This document shows positions 36,301-47,135 of a stretch of DNA of 64,000 nt, piece by piece (the stretch's first letter is position 1; every line of letters starts with the position of its first letter). Below the pieces are notes generated by a model. It did not search any database. It was not told the DNA's origin and worked only from the letters and a program-made list of their open reading frames with translations. The stretch spans positions 99,798,748 through 99,862,747 of the forward strand of contig JAQMRL010000002.1 of NCBI GenBank assembly GCA_035578175.1, given 5' to 3'. This DNA comes from Catonia carolina. Lineage: Eukaryota > Arthropoda > Insecta > Hemiptera > Achilidae. Position numbers and translations under genes: made by a program.

Positions 36301-37941
36301 TTTACAATCTGATTAGTGTAAAAAATTCGAATGGTATCTTTAAAAAACAGAAATAAGGATCTCATATCAAGTTAAGGATGAATATTGCTTAGGTAGAGAT
36401 GTACTTGGAAAAATATAGTTAATAATTTAGCTTTTCTTCTGCGAAAAAAAGAAATGCAAAAAGGTTTTTTACTTTGAAGAGGACAGAAAGAGAGCTGAAA
36501 GATAAAAGAACTTCATCGTTTAGGGAAAATCAGGAAGAAAAGTGAAAAAATTTGATTCATCATTCTGAGTACGTGGTCTTAATTGTGATATTTCAATAAT
36601 AAAATCAAAAAGTAATTTAAGCAATGTTTTCAATGTTGTTTTAGATAATTTTATTCTTAGGATTCAGACTAAACCGATAGTGATTTATAGTAAACTATAT
36701 TTTTATAAGAAATATATTTTACCTACATTTTCTTAAAACACAATTCAGTTATTCTCAGGTCGTATCTGCCCTCTCCCACTTGTTGTTCATACTGTTGTCA
36801 ATAAAATTCCTGTTACACTACTGATTGGTTTTAATTATTAAGTCGTGCTTTGGCTTTCAACGTGTAAGATTTTAAACTGAATCGTATTTTAATTAATTTC
36901 ATTAGAATCCTTGAAGCGTAGCGAACAGGGGTTGCTAGATATGTATATTATTACTGAAATTAGTCTTAAATAAAATGCAGAAATGAATAAAACCTGTTCT
37001 TCTGTAAATTATTACGACTCATTATTAATTCTCCAAGTTACACATCCAATAAAACATTTCGTAATGACTTACGCGTTCCTTAACGACTCATTTCTAAAAT
37101 TGTACCTGCCAAAGGTTTCGAGGTAGACTACAAAATCATAATATTTTGTATTTTGTATTCCTGATTTATTAGGAGTCGAAGAAAGACAACTAAAACGCCG
37201 ATGTAGTAGAAACATAATACAGTAACAGTACATTAGTATTAAAAATTAAATTCAAAATCTAAGTCTAACCTAATTACTCTTTATTTCACGTGAAATTTCC
37301 TACGAAATTACTAAGGTATAAGAATACAAATTGAAGACTAAGTGGATGAACGTGCAATGTAACAAAAATATAATTTTGAGCAAAATACAGTCAAAGTTTT
37401 GGTCATTTACTGTAAAAACCACGTAATTACGCCGCAATATTTATTTCAATAGATAAGTTAGGGAATTTTTAATCCTACAATTTTTAAAAATAAAAAATAG
37501 GAATTATTCCTTTGTATTAGTAGGAATTATTATATAGGTGTGTAATACATGAGATAAGTGTAACATAAATAATACATAAGGTACAATACTTTTTGCTTCT
37601 CCTCAAAAATTTAATTTTTGCTACTTTAAGGTTTTTTTTACAATAATAGATTCAATTTTGTTATTTATCGCTTGACTTTATTTTGAAAAATTTATAATCC
37701 TTTAAAAACGAAGCCCTTTAAAAGCTTTTTCTTAAAACAAAATTCTAGCAATATTTTTAGAGCAAATTATTATTTAAAAAATTGTGTATTAGGCATTATT
37801 AGTAATATATTATGTGTTACGTCAATAAATAAATAAAATCGAAAGCAATGTCATAGCAAGATCAACGATATTTTTTTGTGAAAATTCCGACTTTTTAAAC
37901 TTTAGCCCTAATATCTAATTCAAGAATTGATTTTTGATTTA
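36301..37941. other. AT-rich non-coding stretch
   Basis: No gene seen. The first few hundred bases (36301-36590) may be more of the LINE remnant above but no frame is readable. Confidence 0.4.
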
Positions 37942-38078
37942 CTTTTTAAAGTCGCGTCAACAGCTTGGTTATTAGCTACTTCGGTTGGTCATGCAACAGA
38001 AACAGTGGGTTTTGACTTGTGAAAATTTCCAGACCTTAGCCGGGAATCTAACCCGAGACCTTCGGATCCCCGGGTTCT
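37942..38078 (-). mobile_element. tRNA-derived SINE
   Basis: On the minus strand: GAAGGTCTCGGGTTAGATTCCCGGCTAAGG (box B region), TCTGGAAATTTTCACAAG, then GCTAATAACCAAGCTGTTGACGCGACTTTAAAAAG. The tail matches those at 1173, 7812 and 19206. The 5' end merges into a CCGGGTTCTCCGGGAATT duplication near 38070-38090. Confidence 0.65.
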
Positions 38079-39801
38079 CCGGGAATTGAAATTTATTGAT
38101 GCGGGTCGTTTTATTTAAATATCCTCTTTATTCTTCATAAGTTCTCTATGTTACGTAGAAATGGCAGAAATATTGAGCATACAATGCTGTAAAGGTATGT
38201 GGTGTTAAAATCCTTATTGTACTGCTATCATTGTTTCCCGAAAATGTTAGAGTTATAAAATTTACCATGTCAGAAATTATAACTTTTGACCTATTCAACC
38301 GATCTTCGACATTGTTTTCTCTTAAAGGTTCTCAGAAATTTATTCTCAACAGCACCTTGTTTTTTCTCATATAGGGGCCAATTTTAGACCACGTGAGGTG
38401 ACTTTAAACGTTTCTGGAAGCTTTTCTTGCATCCCACTTTTGCTCACCGTAGATTTTTCTCCTTTCTACAGTCCACCCGGCGTTCTCTTTTCACTCTTAA
38501 TGGAAGCCCTAAAAGTCCATAATTAGTTGTCTTAATTTGGTTCAGTTCACTCCGGTTTTCTCAATATCCTTTTCACTTCTTAAAATCATTTTTCGACGCC
38601 TTATCTTTTGTTTAGTGTCTTAAAAATTTGTTTTGTCAACCGGCTGTCATCCACTCTATACAGGTGTTCGTAAATTTTTAGCCTTTTTTTTCTAATCGTT
38701 TCCATTAATAATTCATTTTTTGCTCAGTTATTGTCAACCTCGTAACCTATATTGTCCGTTTATGATCTTTAGACTATCTTGCAAAGAATCTTTTCTTTCA
38801 GGTGTTTTCCATCTAAAACAGGAACTGTTACGATTGTGTCGAAACGCGAGCGCTAAAATTCTTTCACCTACGAGTAACATTCAAATGCATTTTTAAATTA
38901 TCCATTAGTTACTAAACTAAAGAAAACTCTAAAAATAACATTTAAGGCTTCTCAAAAAAATTCTTCACGATTATGATAAAATTTTTCATATTTACTACTC
39001 TCACGTAAACGTAAATCTAAAACCCGTAAATCGTATCTTAGGATGTAAAATGTAAATAATATTATCCCTTATTTAAACTTACTTATTAAGAATGTAGAAG
39101 AGGCGAATGCTGGATAATTTTTCAGGGCTTTGTTTTTATTTTTAAAAAATAAACAAAACTCAATTTAGTTCACATTACAGCCTAAGGTACATCAACAAAA
39201 AACAACAATAAAAATTAAGAATAACTAAAAGTGGTTAAGCACAATTTGTACTAATACTTTAACAGCTTTCCGTTTAATACGAATTCGTGATTTTCAGTTA
39301 AAACAGTAACTCAAAAAGTTTATAGAGTAAATGAATTTATAAATTAAGAGAAATGAGGACTAAAGATAGAGGGCCGACAGTACATGGTGCAAGGAAAACT
39401 AAACTGAGGAAACGCATAAGTGGTGGAAACGATCAGAAAAGTATTGCTGAAACTTTTTAGTATCTTTGCAGAATGGATGACGGAGGATTGATAAAACGTT
39501 TATAGATCTCCACTTAATATATTCAAGATGTTTTATTGGTGGTTTAAAGGAGTTCACTCAATCAAAAATGAAAAGAGAATTGATTTCTCCTAATTTAAAA
39601 TAATTGCGGGTTTCTGTTTAAAATTATTTATAACAGTAATAGTTATTTGAGCTTTCTTCCCATAAAAAAATTCCTATGAAGATAATCCTTATTATGCTGT
39701 TGAAATACACTGATACCAGGTATTGCAACTTTAAACCCAATTCCCGAAGATTTTTCACTACCTTAAAACTTAAAAAACTAAGTTTAATTTTTTTATAAGT
39801 T
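38079..39801. other. Non-coding stretch
   Basis: About 1.7 kb without a supported gene. No paired transposon ends found. Confidence 0.4.
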
Positions 39802-39875
39802 ATTTGGAAGTAACCGGTCGGTGTGTCCACCCTTGCTTTTGTAGCAAGTTGTATCGCGCGTTGTATCTTTTATAA
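39802..39875 (+). repeat. 74-bp exact direct repeat, left copy
   Basis: Identical over all 74 bases to 40705-40778. It starts ATTTGGAAGTAACCGGTCGG, contains CCACCCTTGCTTTTGTAGC and ends GCGTTGTATCTTTTATAA. Its composition is richer in GC than the surroundings. Confidence 0.95.
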
Positions 39876-40704
39876 GTTTTATAAGTTTTTTCAACTACCT
39901 AGTTCAAATATTTCAATATTTTCTCATATCGTTTTATAACGAAAATACCCACATTTTAGTGCAAGAATATTCCAAAATATTAACCAAAAATTAAAAGAAA
40001 AAATACATATAAAATGATAATTAATTCACATTTTTTTGTAGTACTAAAAACAAATTCTACAACCTTTTACTTTTTTAGGAAATAAACACAGTTATCTCAA
40101 TTGGCCATTGAGAAAAATATGTGTTAAAAATTTTAACATTGTTGATAAAGGGCCGAGCGAACCTCTTTAAAGAAGACAATCGATTGCACAAAAATTTCCA
40201 AATATATATATTTTTTTAAATTTTTATTACGGTACACTACAATGAGCTCCACGATTTCCGTATATGATTACATTCTCCGTTCGTATCAACGGGTGTTGTC
40301 CGTTATTCAGACCAAGAGGTTTCTGATCCATTTTCGCTTTAGACGTCGTACCGTTGGGGGATTCCTTGTAGTTAGGTCGTGGGCTAGTTGGTTGGGGTGA
40401 TTATCTAGTCGTATACGAAATTCACAACAGAAAGACGCGGTTCCTTTACTGTCGGAATTTTGCAATCGTAGAGGATTTCATTGCTTACATAAAAAGAAGC
40501 AAGTCTTAAGAATATATTTAAAATTATTTAATGCCCCTAGCAATAAAAAAATTACAAGAAGCTATTTGTCAAAAATATTACTGTTTGAAATAAAATAAAA
40601 GATCAATTTCACTAATAAATCAGTAGTACTTCAATTATTTGAGTTATTATGGACCTGACCTAGTTCGGTTACCTAAAACATTAGATAATACGGGTTTTAT
40701 TGCA
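39876..40704. other. 829-bp spacer between two exact 74-bp direct repeats
   Basis: AT-rich at both ends with a GC-richer middle (40230-40480). No ORF of note. With the repeats it would make a 977-bp unit with terminal direct repeats, but no target duplication could be matched. Confidence 0.4.
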
Positions 40705-40778
40705 ATTTGGAAGTAACCGGTCGGTGTGTCCACCCTTGCTTTTGTAGCAAGTTGTATCGCGCGTTGTATCTTTTATAA
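40705..40778 (+). repeat. 74-bp exact direct repeat, right copy
   Basis: See left copy at 39802-39875. Absence of any difference between copies means the duplication is recent or kept alike by conversion. Confidence 0.95.
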
Positions 40779-40857
40779 AAAGTTTCTGAAATGTTCGTGT
40801 TGTCCATACGCTAAAAGAACACAAGATAAAAGGAAAGCAAAAAGGATACCTTTAGGA

Positions 40858-40941
40858 GATTCTTTCTTTTAATTTCTTGAAGAATACCTCAGATAACCCG
40901 AAACTCGGATCATCGAGGGTCGGATAATCACGGTCCTACTG
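40858..40941. mobile_element. Right terminus of a second Tigger/pogo-like element
   Basis: Read inward on the minus strand from 40941: CAGTAGGACCGTGATTATCC, then GACCCTCGATGATCCGAG and TTCGGGTTATCTGAGG. Repeated ATCCGA words next to a CAGTAGG end are typical of Tigger-group termini. The matching left end was not found and the flanking TA is not preserved. Confidence 0.5.
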
Positions 40942-42599
40942 TGTTTAATATTTTTAATAATAATGTTTAATCAAGAATTGATTTTTCTGTTTTAAAATCA
41001 TTGATCTACCCGATGTTTAACATGATTATATTTTAAACAACACCTGCTACTATTTGTATTAATTTGGCTGCTAGCTGGCTACCATAAAATTTGTTTGAAT
41101 AAATAATGTTACTTAACAATACAACTTTCTACTAGCTAGTTAAAAGTTAAATAAAAAGTATATATTATTTTATTTATAAAAAGTAATTTTTTCGATAAAA
41201 ACTCACCGTTTTATTGTTAGCCATGATTATTATATTTGTGTATATTTAATAAAAACAGTAATAACAATAACAAAAACAAAAAACTAACGGTACAACCACC
41301 AAAAGTGAATTACGAACTGGCATTTCTTGCCCAATTTCATGTTATTATACAAAAGTGTATGCGCATGCGCCCTGATTAATCCAGTTATCTGTGTAGGAGC
41401 GCGCCGCTCTGTCTTCTAGGGTTGTTTAAACAAGATACGAAAATATCCATCAGCATTAGAGTGTGAGTGTGGTGGTTTCTTTCCGCATTTGTTGAACGTT
41501 AAAATTAATTATATTTCGGTTAATTATATTTTGACCTTATTAGTCGGCGTCCGATTATGGGACAATATTATAATTATCACGGAAGTTGTCATCTCTACAG
41601 ATCATTAATTTTAATCCATATTAATCCGTTTGGCCTACTTACATAATTCCTATTGATTTATTAACGTAATTTTTCAATAAGTGGTTCGATAAACCCCATT
41701 TTCAACTAAAAAACATAGTATTTAAAAAAATATAAGCTGGGCCATAAATCGCTTGACAAAAACCCGTTTGATTTGTTTATTCATTTCCCATAAATAAAAA
41801 ATATATTTAAGTAGAAATTTAAAAATCTTTCCTAAATTTATAACTTATATAACAATTTTAAATCACTTAATTCAATTTTCCACGAAAAAATTATTCTACC
41901 CAACTTTTGTTTCCGTGTTGAAAAGTAGATCAATTTAGTACATATGTGTTTATTTTTGTAATACTTCTGCTAGTACTGCATTTCATTACACATTTTCGCG
42001 AGTCACTCTTCACCGTATGTATTAGAATAATTAATACAGAAAACAGATGGACGTAAATGTACAAATAATAGCTACCAGTCCAAATCGCGCTTGAACTTGT
42101 TCCCTCCAATCTGCAAAAATAATGCTGGCACTGTCCGTCTTGCCATGTTTGCACATTTTGTTTATTGGGTGACAGTAGATTGTGAAAGTAGAATAAATGG
42201 TACATTGTACCAGTAGTAATGTGCAACGATTATTGATAGTTCAAATTTTCCACGCGTGATATAGTCCGACGTGACAGTAAATCAATTAAAAATTAATAGC
42301 GAGCATGAGCGAAGAAATAATAATAATAGTATGAGTACGAGTGAGAATGAGTAATAGCGAGTATGTCTCTATTATACGAAAAAGTCCTCACTCATCAGTA
42401 TTTCACTAACTTCTCGATCCGACTAGAAAATTGAAAATGGCACATTTGTTCCTTAAAAGTTGAACAGAAATCGATAGATAATGCATCATCTGCATTTGGA
42501 TCACTTGGGCTTAAAGGGTGGAAAACAGGGTGACTACCCTAAAGAAGTACTTAATATTTATACCTTCCTGAAGGCCTGCAGTTCCAAAACGTGGCAAAA
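40942..42599. other. AT-rich non-coding stretch
   Basis: No supported gene. The minus-strand ORF at 41930-42226 (98 codons) has a plausible hydrophobic segment but no splice context or recognised motif. Confidence 0.35.
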
Positions 42600-43060
42600 A
42601 TATTCGGTTAATAATACCTAGTGTCACCGTCACCCCCTTTGATTAAGAACTGTGGTGCTGGCTATCAAAGCTTCCGACGTAGCGACAGAGGGAGCCGCCA
42701 ATAGTTCCGAGAGGGGCGGTAGGCTAGTGGCGGCGTACCGACAGAGGCCTTTATCGTCAAGACCGAGCCAGTAACCGCCTTCTACCACAGCGCTCTCGGC
42801 TACTATAAAAAGAAAGCTGCGCTGAGCTAAGAGATTTAATTCTGATCCAGACAGCATCGACGAGACGTCCATCATCGGCACACGGCTACCGGACTCCAGC
42901 GAAGACTAATCGACGACTCCGCAAGAAGGAAGATGATGCTTCCGCTCGCCGACCCGTCAACGTAAGCTGTCAACCGGACCGTCATCGCCCGCTGACACGA
43001 GCGATGCCCACAGCGGTCCCTCGTCGAGGAAAATCTTGAAAAGCGATGAAACAGTTTATT
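42600..43060 (+). promoter_or_regulatory. CpG-rich block with TATA box, candidate promoter and 5' exon
   Basis: This is the only long CG-rich island in the window. TATAAAA lies at 42804-42810. About 125 bp downstream an ATG in good context (GGAAGATGATGC, 42933) opens a 10-codon frame that meets CAAC|GTAAGC, a donor-like site at 42962. Long ORFs on the minus strand across the block are expected from composition alone. Alternatively it could be a solo LTR or another GC-rich repeat; I found no TG...CA borders. The gypsy element inserted just downstream (43250). Confidence 0.35.
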
Positions 43061-43245
43061 TAATGCATTTCTTTGAGCCCAACAATACACACGTAGCGCA
43101 GATGCGACTGCTAGTTGTTGATAATGTTGTCGTTGCTCTTGCTGCTGCTGTGGCTGTTTTTAATGATAAAAATAAAAATGATAATAATAACAACAATAAC
43201 ATATATTTAATTGGGTGATGCCAACCTAAACTATGGTTTTTAATA
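43061..43245. other. Stretch between the CpG block and the gypsy insertion
   Basis: Contains a GCTGCTGCTG run (about 43141) and an AAT/AAC-rich simple tract (43160-43205). The plus-strand ORF across it (43036-43218) is not supported. Confidence 0.4.
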
Positions 43246-43249
43246 TAAG

Positions 43250-43734
43250 TGTTAACCCATAGGTTCGTAATAAAGAAAAATCCAAAAAGGCTTTATGTTA
43301 TCGAAAATTCAACTTCTTTAATTAAAAATCGCTATTAGATATTTAAAATATTTAAAAACAATTAAAAATCTTAAAACTCTTTAAAACTTCTTAAAATCGT
43401 TGAATCTTCTTAAAATCTTCTAAAATTTATTATTTAAATTCAGTATAAACTTTTAAATTAAACTTCAAATTGTTTTTTGTTATATTTTTATAAAAATTGT
43501 AAACGGTGACCTTTTTCTTTAAAAGTTTTAAAAACGAGTGATCCAACAATCCAAATTTTATTAGCTTAATAAAATTTTCTTTTTTCTTTTTTTTTTTGTT
43601 ATTCTCACATCTGTAAGTGAGGTCATCTGGTTGATGTTGATGTTGATGCTGTAAAGTTATGTTTATGTTTACGTTTGAGGATTGTTAATGTGTGTACTGT
43701 CCGTTGTGTGTCTGTGTAGGTGTCTCATATTACA
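43250..43734 (-). repeat. 3' LTR of the gypsy element (485 bp)
   Basis: By eye identical to the 5' LTR except for one T fewer in a T-run (11 against 12, about 43581-43597 on plus). It begins TGTTAACCC and ends ATATTACA on the plus strand, giving the usual TG...CA borders in both senses. Confidence 0.97.
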
Positions 43735-43736
43735 AT

Positions 43737-43748
43737 CTCCCCCCCCCC
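43737..43748 (-). promoter_or_regulatory. Polypurine tract (second-strand primer)
   Basis: In element sense ten G followed by AG, then AT and the 3' LTR. An unbroken purine run directly before the 3' LTR primes plus-strand DNA synthesis in LTR elements. A run of ten G is extreme in such an AT-rich element. Confidence 0.85.
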
Positions 43749-43997
43749 GGAGAGTAGACAGAAGCACAAGGCACGTGTAAGCAAAATAAAGGGGGTGAGT
43801 GCTTAAATGGAAAAAGAGAAGGTGAGTATGTAGCAGTTGTCGGCCTGAGATGGTAAAATTCATTCATTCGGGGCCCCTTTCAATAAAACATTCAAATAGC
43901 ATGCAAACAGCATAGTTTTCGGTTTGTTACAATCATCTCAAGCTCGAGTATCGCGACAGACATCACCTAAAAATAAATTATGTAAATTATGAGTAAA

Positions 43998-46900
43998 TTA
44001 TGGAACTTTTTTAAGGTTAGAAATATGTTCTTTAGTTATTTCCCCTCCAATAGTCTTACGAAGTAAGGCTGTAACTGGAGTAGAGAAGCCGATGATATAA
44101 AAAGGTTCAGACCATCGGTATGCCATTTTTGCACAAATATTTTTCCGTTTCGAACTTACGGGATGAGTTTTAAGCAAAACTTTATCTCCCACCGAAAACG
44201 GATTGGGGTGGCGTGTAGCATTATATCGGCGTGCCATATCATGATGGGATTTAATTAGTTTTCTTCTAATGTCACACATCATGTTACTGGAACGTATAGG
44301 ATTTCTATGGAGGATATCTTGGATATTCCATGCTCTATCCAACGGTGTGTGAGCTGGAAAAGTATGCAATATGTCAAATGGGCATTTCCCATGAGCATTA
44401 TGTCGAGCCATATTGAAAGCTAATTGAAACCAAAATAGAGATTTGTCCCAGGTTGCTTGAGTCGTTGCATGATATGCAATAAGGATAGACCTAAGATTTC
44501 GATTTAATCGTTCGGCGTGAGATGGTTGAGGATGATAGGGTGAGAGGGTGGTCCGTTTTATGCCGAGATTGAAACAAAAGTTTTTAAACATTATGGAATT
44601 AAAATTTTTTGCGTTATCTGTGACAATTAACCTCGGGATGGAGTAATTTTGGAAAATACGTTTTAATTCATCTATAATGGAGGATGTATTAATGTTTTTT
44701 AATGGGGCTAACCATGTGAATTTTGAAAAACTATCCACTATCACTAGAATATATTTATAACCTTGATTGGTTTTTGGCAGGCTGCCTACAGTATCAACAA
44801 ACAGTGTGTCGAATGGCGCTGTCGGAACTCTGGAACTGAGATTTCCCCATTTATAATTTATTCCAGGTTTGCTGCGTTGGCAGGTTGTACAAGCATTCAC
44901 CTTTAAGGGAATTTCTCGATATATAGCTGGCCAATAAAAATATCGTGTGATTTTGTGTATGGTTTTATCAACACCTAAATGTCCGCCGATTTCCGAATCA
45001 TGAAAATATTTAAATACTAAATCTTTTAAGGAGTTGGGGAGAACGATTTTAGTTGGATTATTGTTTTTATCTTTTAAACATAGGACTCCTTTGGATAAAC
45101 AAAATTTACTATCTCTTTGTTGTTTTTGTTGTAGAACAAAAGTATCCTGTTCCTGATGTAGTTTGATATCTGTAAAAGATAGGGGGAACTGCGATAATAA
45201 AGTATTAATATAAGTTATATCCTGTGGGATATCTTCATTATTTAAATCATACATCCTCGATAATGCGTCGGCTACATTATTATCTGAACCACGGATATGA
45301 TTAATTTTAAATTTAAAGACAGATAATCGAAGTAACCATCTAGCCAATCTACCTAACTGTTTTGGTCTGGAAAGAAGCCAGGCTAAAGCTTGATTATCAG
45401 TTTCTAAAAGAAATTCACGATGCGTTAAATAGGTCCTAAAATGATCTGTTGCAAAAACAACTGCAAGACACTCTCGCTCATATGCAGAAAACTTCCTTTC
45501 TGCTTCCGTTAATGTTTTAGAAGCGTACGCTATGGGTCTTCTAGATCCTTCCTGTTCCTGAAGTAGGACAGCTCCTAGACCTGTATCAGACGCATCCGTC
45601 TGTAAAATGAAAGTTTTGGAGAAGTCTGGTATTGCCAATACCGGGGGATTAGCAATTGCCTGTTTGAGATCTTCAAACGCAATTTTTTGTGAGTCTCCCC
45701 AGATAAACTGAGTGTTTTTACGACGCAACTTATTTAGGGGTTCGATTCTATCAGCATAATTTTTGATAAATTTAGAAAAATAATTAATCATACCACAATA
45801 TCGATGTACTTGTTTCACTGTCATAGGCTGTGGGTACTGCAATATTTTTTGTGTCCTAGTTGAGTCTATAGAAACTCCTTTGTACGACAATGTGTGTCCA
45901 AGAAACGGTATTTCATTTACAGCAAATGTCACTTTATCCGGATTAACTGTAATGCCAGCTTTCCGTAAAATTGACAATACTATTTTGATGTGTCTGACAT
46001 GCTCTGTAAAACTTTTAGAATATATTAATATATCGTCCATGTAATTAAATACAAATTTATATTTAATATTCTTGAATAATGTATTCATAAGGCGTGTTAA
46101 AACTTGTGCTCCAGTCGATAAACCAAAAGGTAATCTTTCATATTCGTATAAGCCGTCCGGTGTGCAAAATGCGGTTATTTGACGAGATTTTTCTGTCAAT
46201 GGTATTTGATGGTACGCTTGCGCTAAGTCTAATGTGCTGAACCATCGTGCATTGGAAAACCATTGAAAAGCGTGATTTATATTTGGTAAAGGTTGGGCTT
46301 CCGAGTCAATTATTAGGTTGACTTGGCGATAGTCTACGACTAGACGACTAGTGCCATTTGGTTTCGGAATTAAAAATGCGGGGGATGAATAAGGTGAAAC
46401 ACTTTCTCTAATTACCTTATCTTTTAATAATTTATCAATTTGTTGTTTCATTTGGAGTGTTTTTATTGGATTTAAAGGATAGGGCCTAGATTTTATAATT
46501 TCACTATTTTTAAGTTTAATATCATATTTCAATACATGGGTACAACCTAATTTAGTAGTGAGTACATCAGGAAATTCCTTGCATAAATTATTAATTGTAT
46601 TTTTAATATACTCACTTTGTTCTATGTTGTTTATCTGCTCTGGATATAGATTCGTTAGATGAAATTGTTTATTTTTTGCCCAATCAAAGGTTATGAAAGA
46701 TCTTGTAGCATTAAATATTGCTTGAGTTTTTTGTAAAAAATTCATTCCGAGTATCATTCGGTGTTGTATTTTCGGTAATATTTTAAAATTTATTTTCCAC
46801 GATATTTTTGGAAGAGTAATTTTAACCCATATCTGTTTATTTATTTTTAGAGGAAATCGATCAGCTGTAAGACAAATTGTGTTAATGTTTTCTTCCTTTA

Positions 46901-47129
46901 TAATCGCTTTTTTAGTTTTTAAAAATTTATAAAGTTGTTGATTAATAATGTTATGGGTGGAACCAGAATCGATGAGGGCATTAAATATATTATTTTTGAT
47001 TTTTATTGATATGACCTTTAAGGTATAATTACAATTCGACCTATTTTCTTTTAACTTTAAATATTTACTTGAATCATGTTTACAAATACACATCATATGT
47101 TTATGCTCAGTGTATTTGTAAAGATTTAG
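43998..47129 (-). CDS. pol: Pol polyprotein (protease, reverse transcriptase, RNase H, integrase), made by -1 frameshift
   Basis: Enters from gag at the slippery site 47129-47135; the ATG at 47096 is probably not used. Numbered from that ATG (1032 residues): protease active site DSG 43-45; RT with RLVVDYRQVN 251-260, first catalytic Asp 290 (STLD) and YMDD 352-355; RNase H Asp 501 (TDAS), Glu 540, Asp 567 (ETDNQ) and Asp 610 (VADALSR); integrase zinc site H699-H706-C736-C739; catalytic core D768, D827 and E862. The last two acidic residues are 34 apart rather than the common 35. A basic GDKVLLKTH-like segment follows (970-977); no chromodomain. All key residues are present and there is no internal stop, so the enzyme set looks functional. 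The product would be cut by its own protease in cytoplasmic particles. Confidence 0.95.
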   Translation of the reverse strand, partial: LNLYKYTEHKHMMCICKHDSSKYLKLKENRSNCNYTLKVISIKIKNNIFNALIDSGSTHNIINQQLYKFLKTKKAIIKEENINTICLTADRFPLKINKQIWVKITLPKISWKINFKILPKIQHRMILGMNFLQKTQAIFNATRSFITFDWAKNKQFHLTNLYPEQINNIEQSEYIKNTINNLCKEFPDVLTTKLGCTHVLKYDIKLKNSEIIKSRPYPLNPIKTLQMKQQIDKLLKDKVIRESVSPYSSPAFLIPKPNGTSRLVVDYRQVNLIIDSEAQPLPNINHAFQWFSNARWFSTLDLAQAYHQIPLTEKSRQITAFCTPDGLYEYERLPFGLSTGAQVLTRLMNTLFKNIKYKFVFNYMDDILIYSKSFTEHVRHIKIVLSILRKAGITVNPDKVTFAVNEIPFLGHTLSYKGVSIDSTRTQKILQYPQPMTVKQVHRYCGMINYFSKFIKNYADRIEPLNKLRRKNTQFIWGDSQKIAFEDLKQAIANPPVLAIPDFSKTFILQTDASDTGLGAVLLQEQEGSRRPIAYASKTLTEAERKFSAYERECLAVVFATDHFRTYLTHREFLLETDNQALAWLLSRPKQLGRLARWLLRLSVFKFKINHIRGSDNNVADALSRMYDLNNEDIPQDITYINTLLSQFPLSFTDIKLHQEQDTFVLQQKQQRDSKFCLSKGVLCLKDKNNNPTKIVLPNSLKDLVFKYFHDSEIGGHLGVDKTIHKITRYFYWPAIYREIPLKVNACTTCQRSKPGINYKWGNLSSRVPTAPFDTLFVDTVGSLPKTNQGYKYILVIVDSFSKFTWLAPLKNINTSSIIDELKRIFQNYSIPRLIVTDNAKNFNSIMFKNFCFNLGIKRTTLSPYHPQPSHAERLNRNLRSILIAYHATTQATWDKSLFWFQLAFNMARHNAHGKCPFDILHTFPAHTPLDRAWNIQDILHRNPIRSSNMMCDIRRKLIKSHHDMARRYNATRHPNPFSVGDKVLLKTHPVSSKRKNICAKMAYRWSEPFYIIGFSTPVTALLRKTIGGEITKEHISNLKKVP

Positions 47130-47135
47130 TTTTTT
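47079..47135 (-). promoter_or_regulatory. -1 programmed ribosomal frameshift signal between gag and pol
   Basis: In element sense the heptamer A-AAA-AAC (47135-47129) lies in the gag zero frame as TCA AAA AAC, directly before the gag stop TAA (47128-47126). A 6-nt spacer (47128-47123) leads to a perfect 13-bp stem: TTTACAAATACAC (47122-47110) pairing with GTGTATTTGTAAA (47091-47079) across an 18-nt loop. After slipping, the next codon is CTA in the pol frame, which is open all the way into pol. Heptamer type, frame, spacer and stem match the known -1 frameshift rules. Confidence 0.9.

Noticed and set aside
42630..43090. Two minus-strand ORFs of 83 and 72 codons
   Set aside because: They lie in the CpG-rich block where stops are rare in every frame; no motif or splice support.
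43669..43863. Possible env-like ORF near the 3' LTR
   Set aside because: It overlaps the LTR and polypurine tract, has only 64 codons and no envelope feature; the element has no env.
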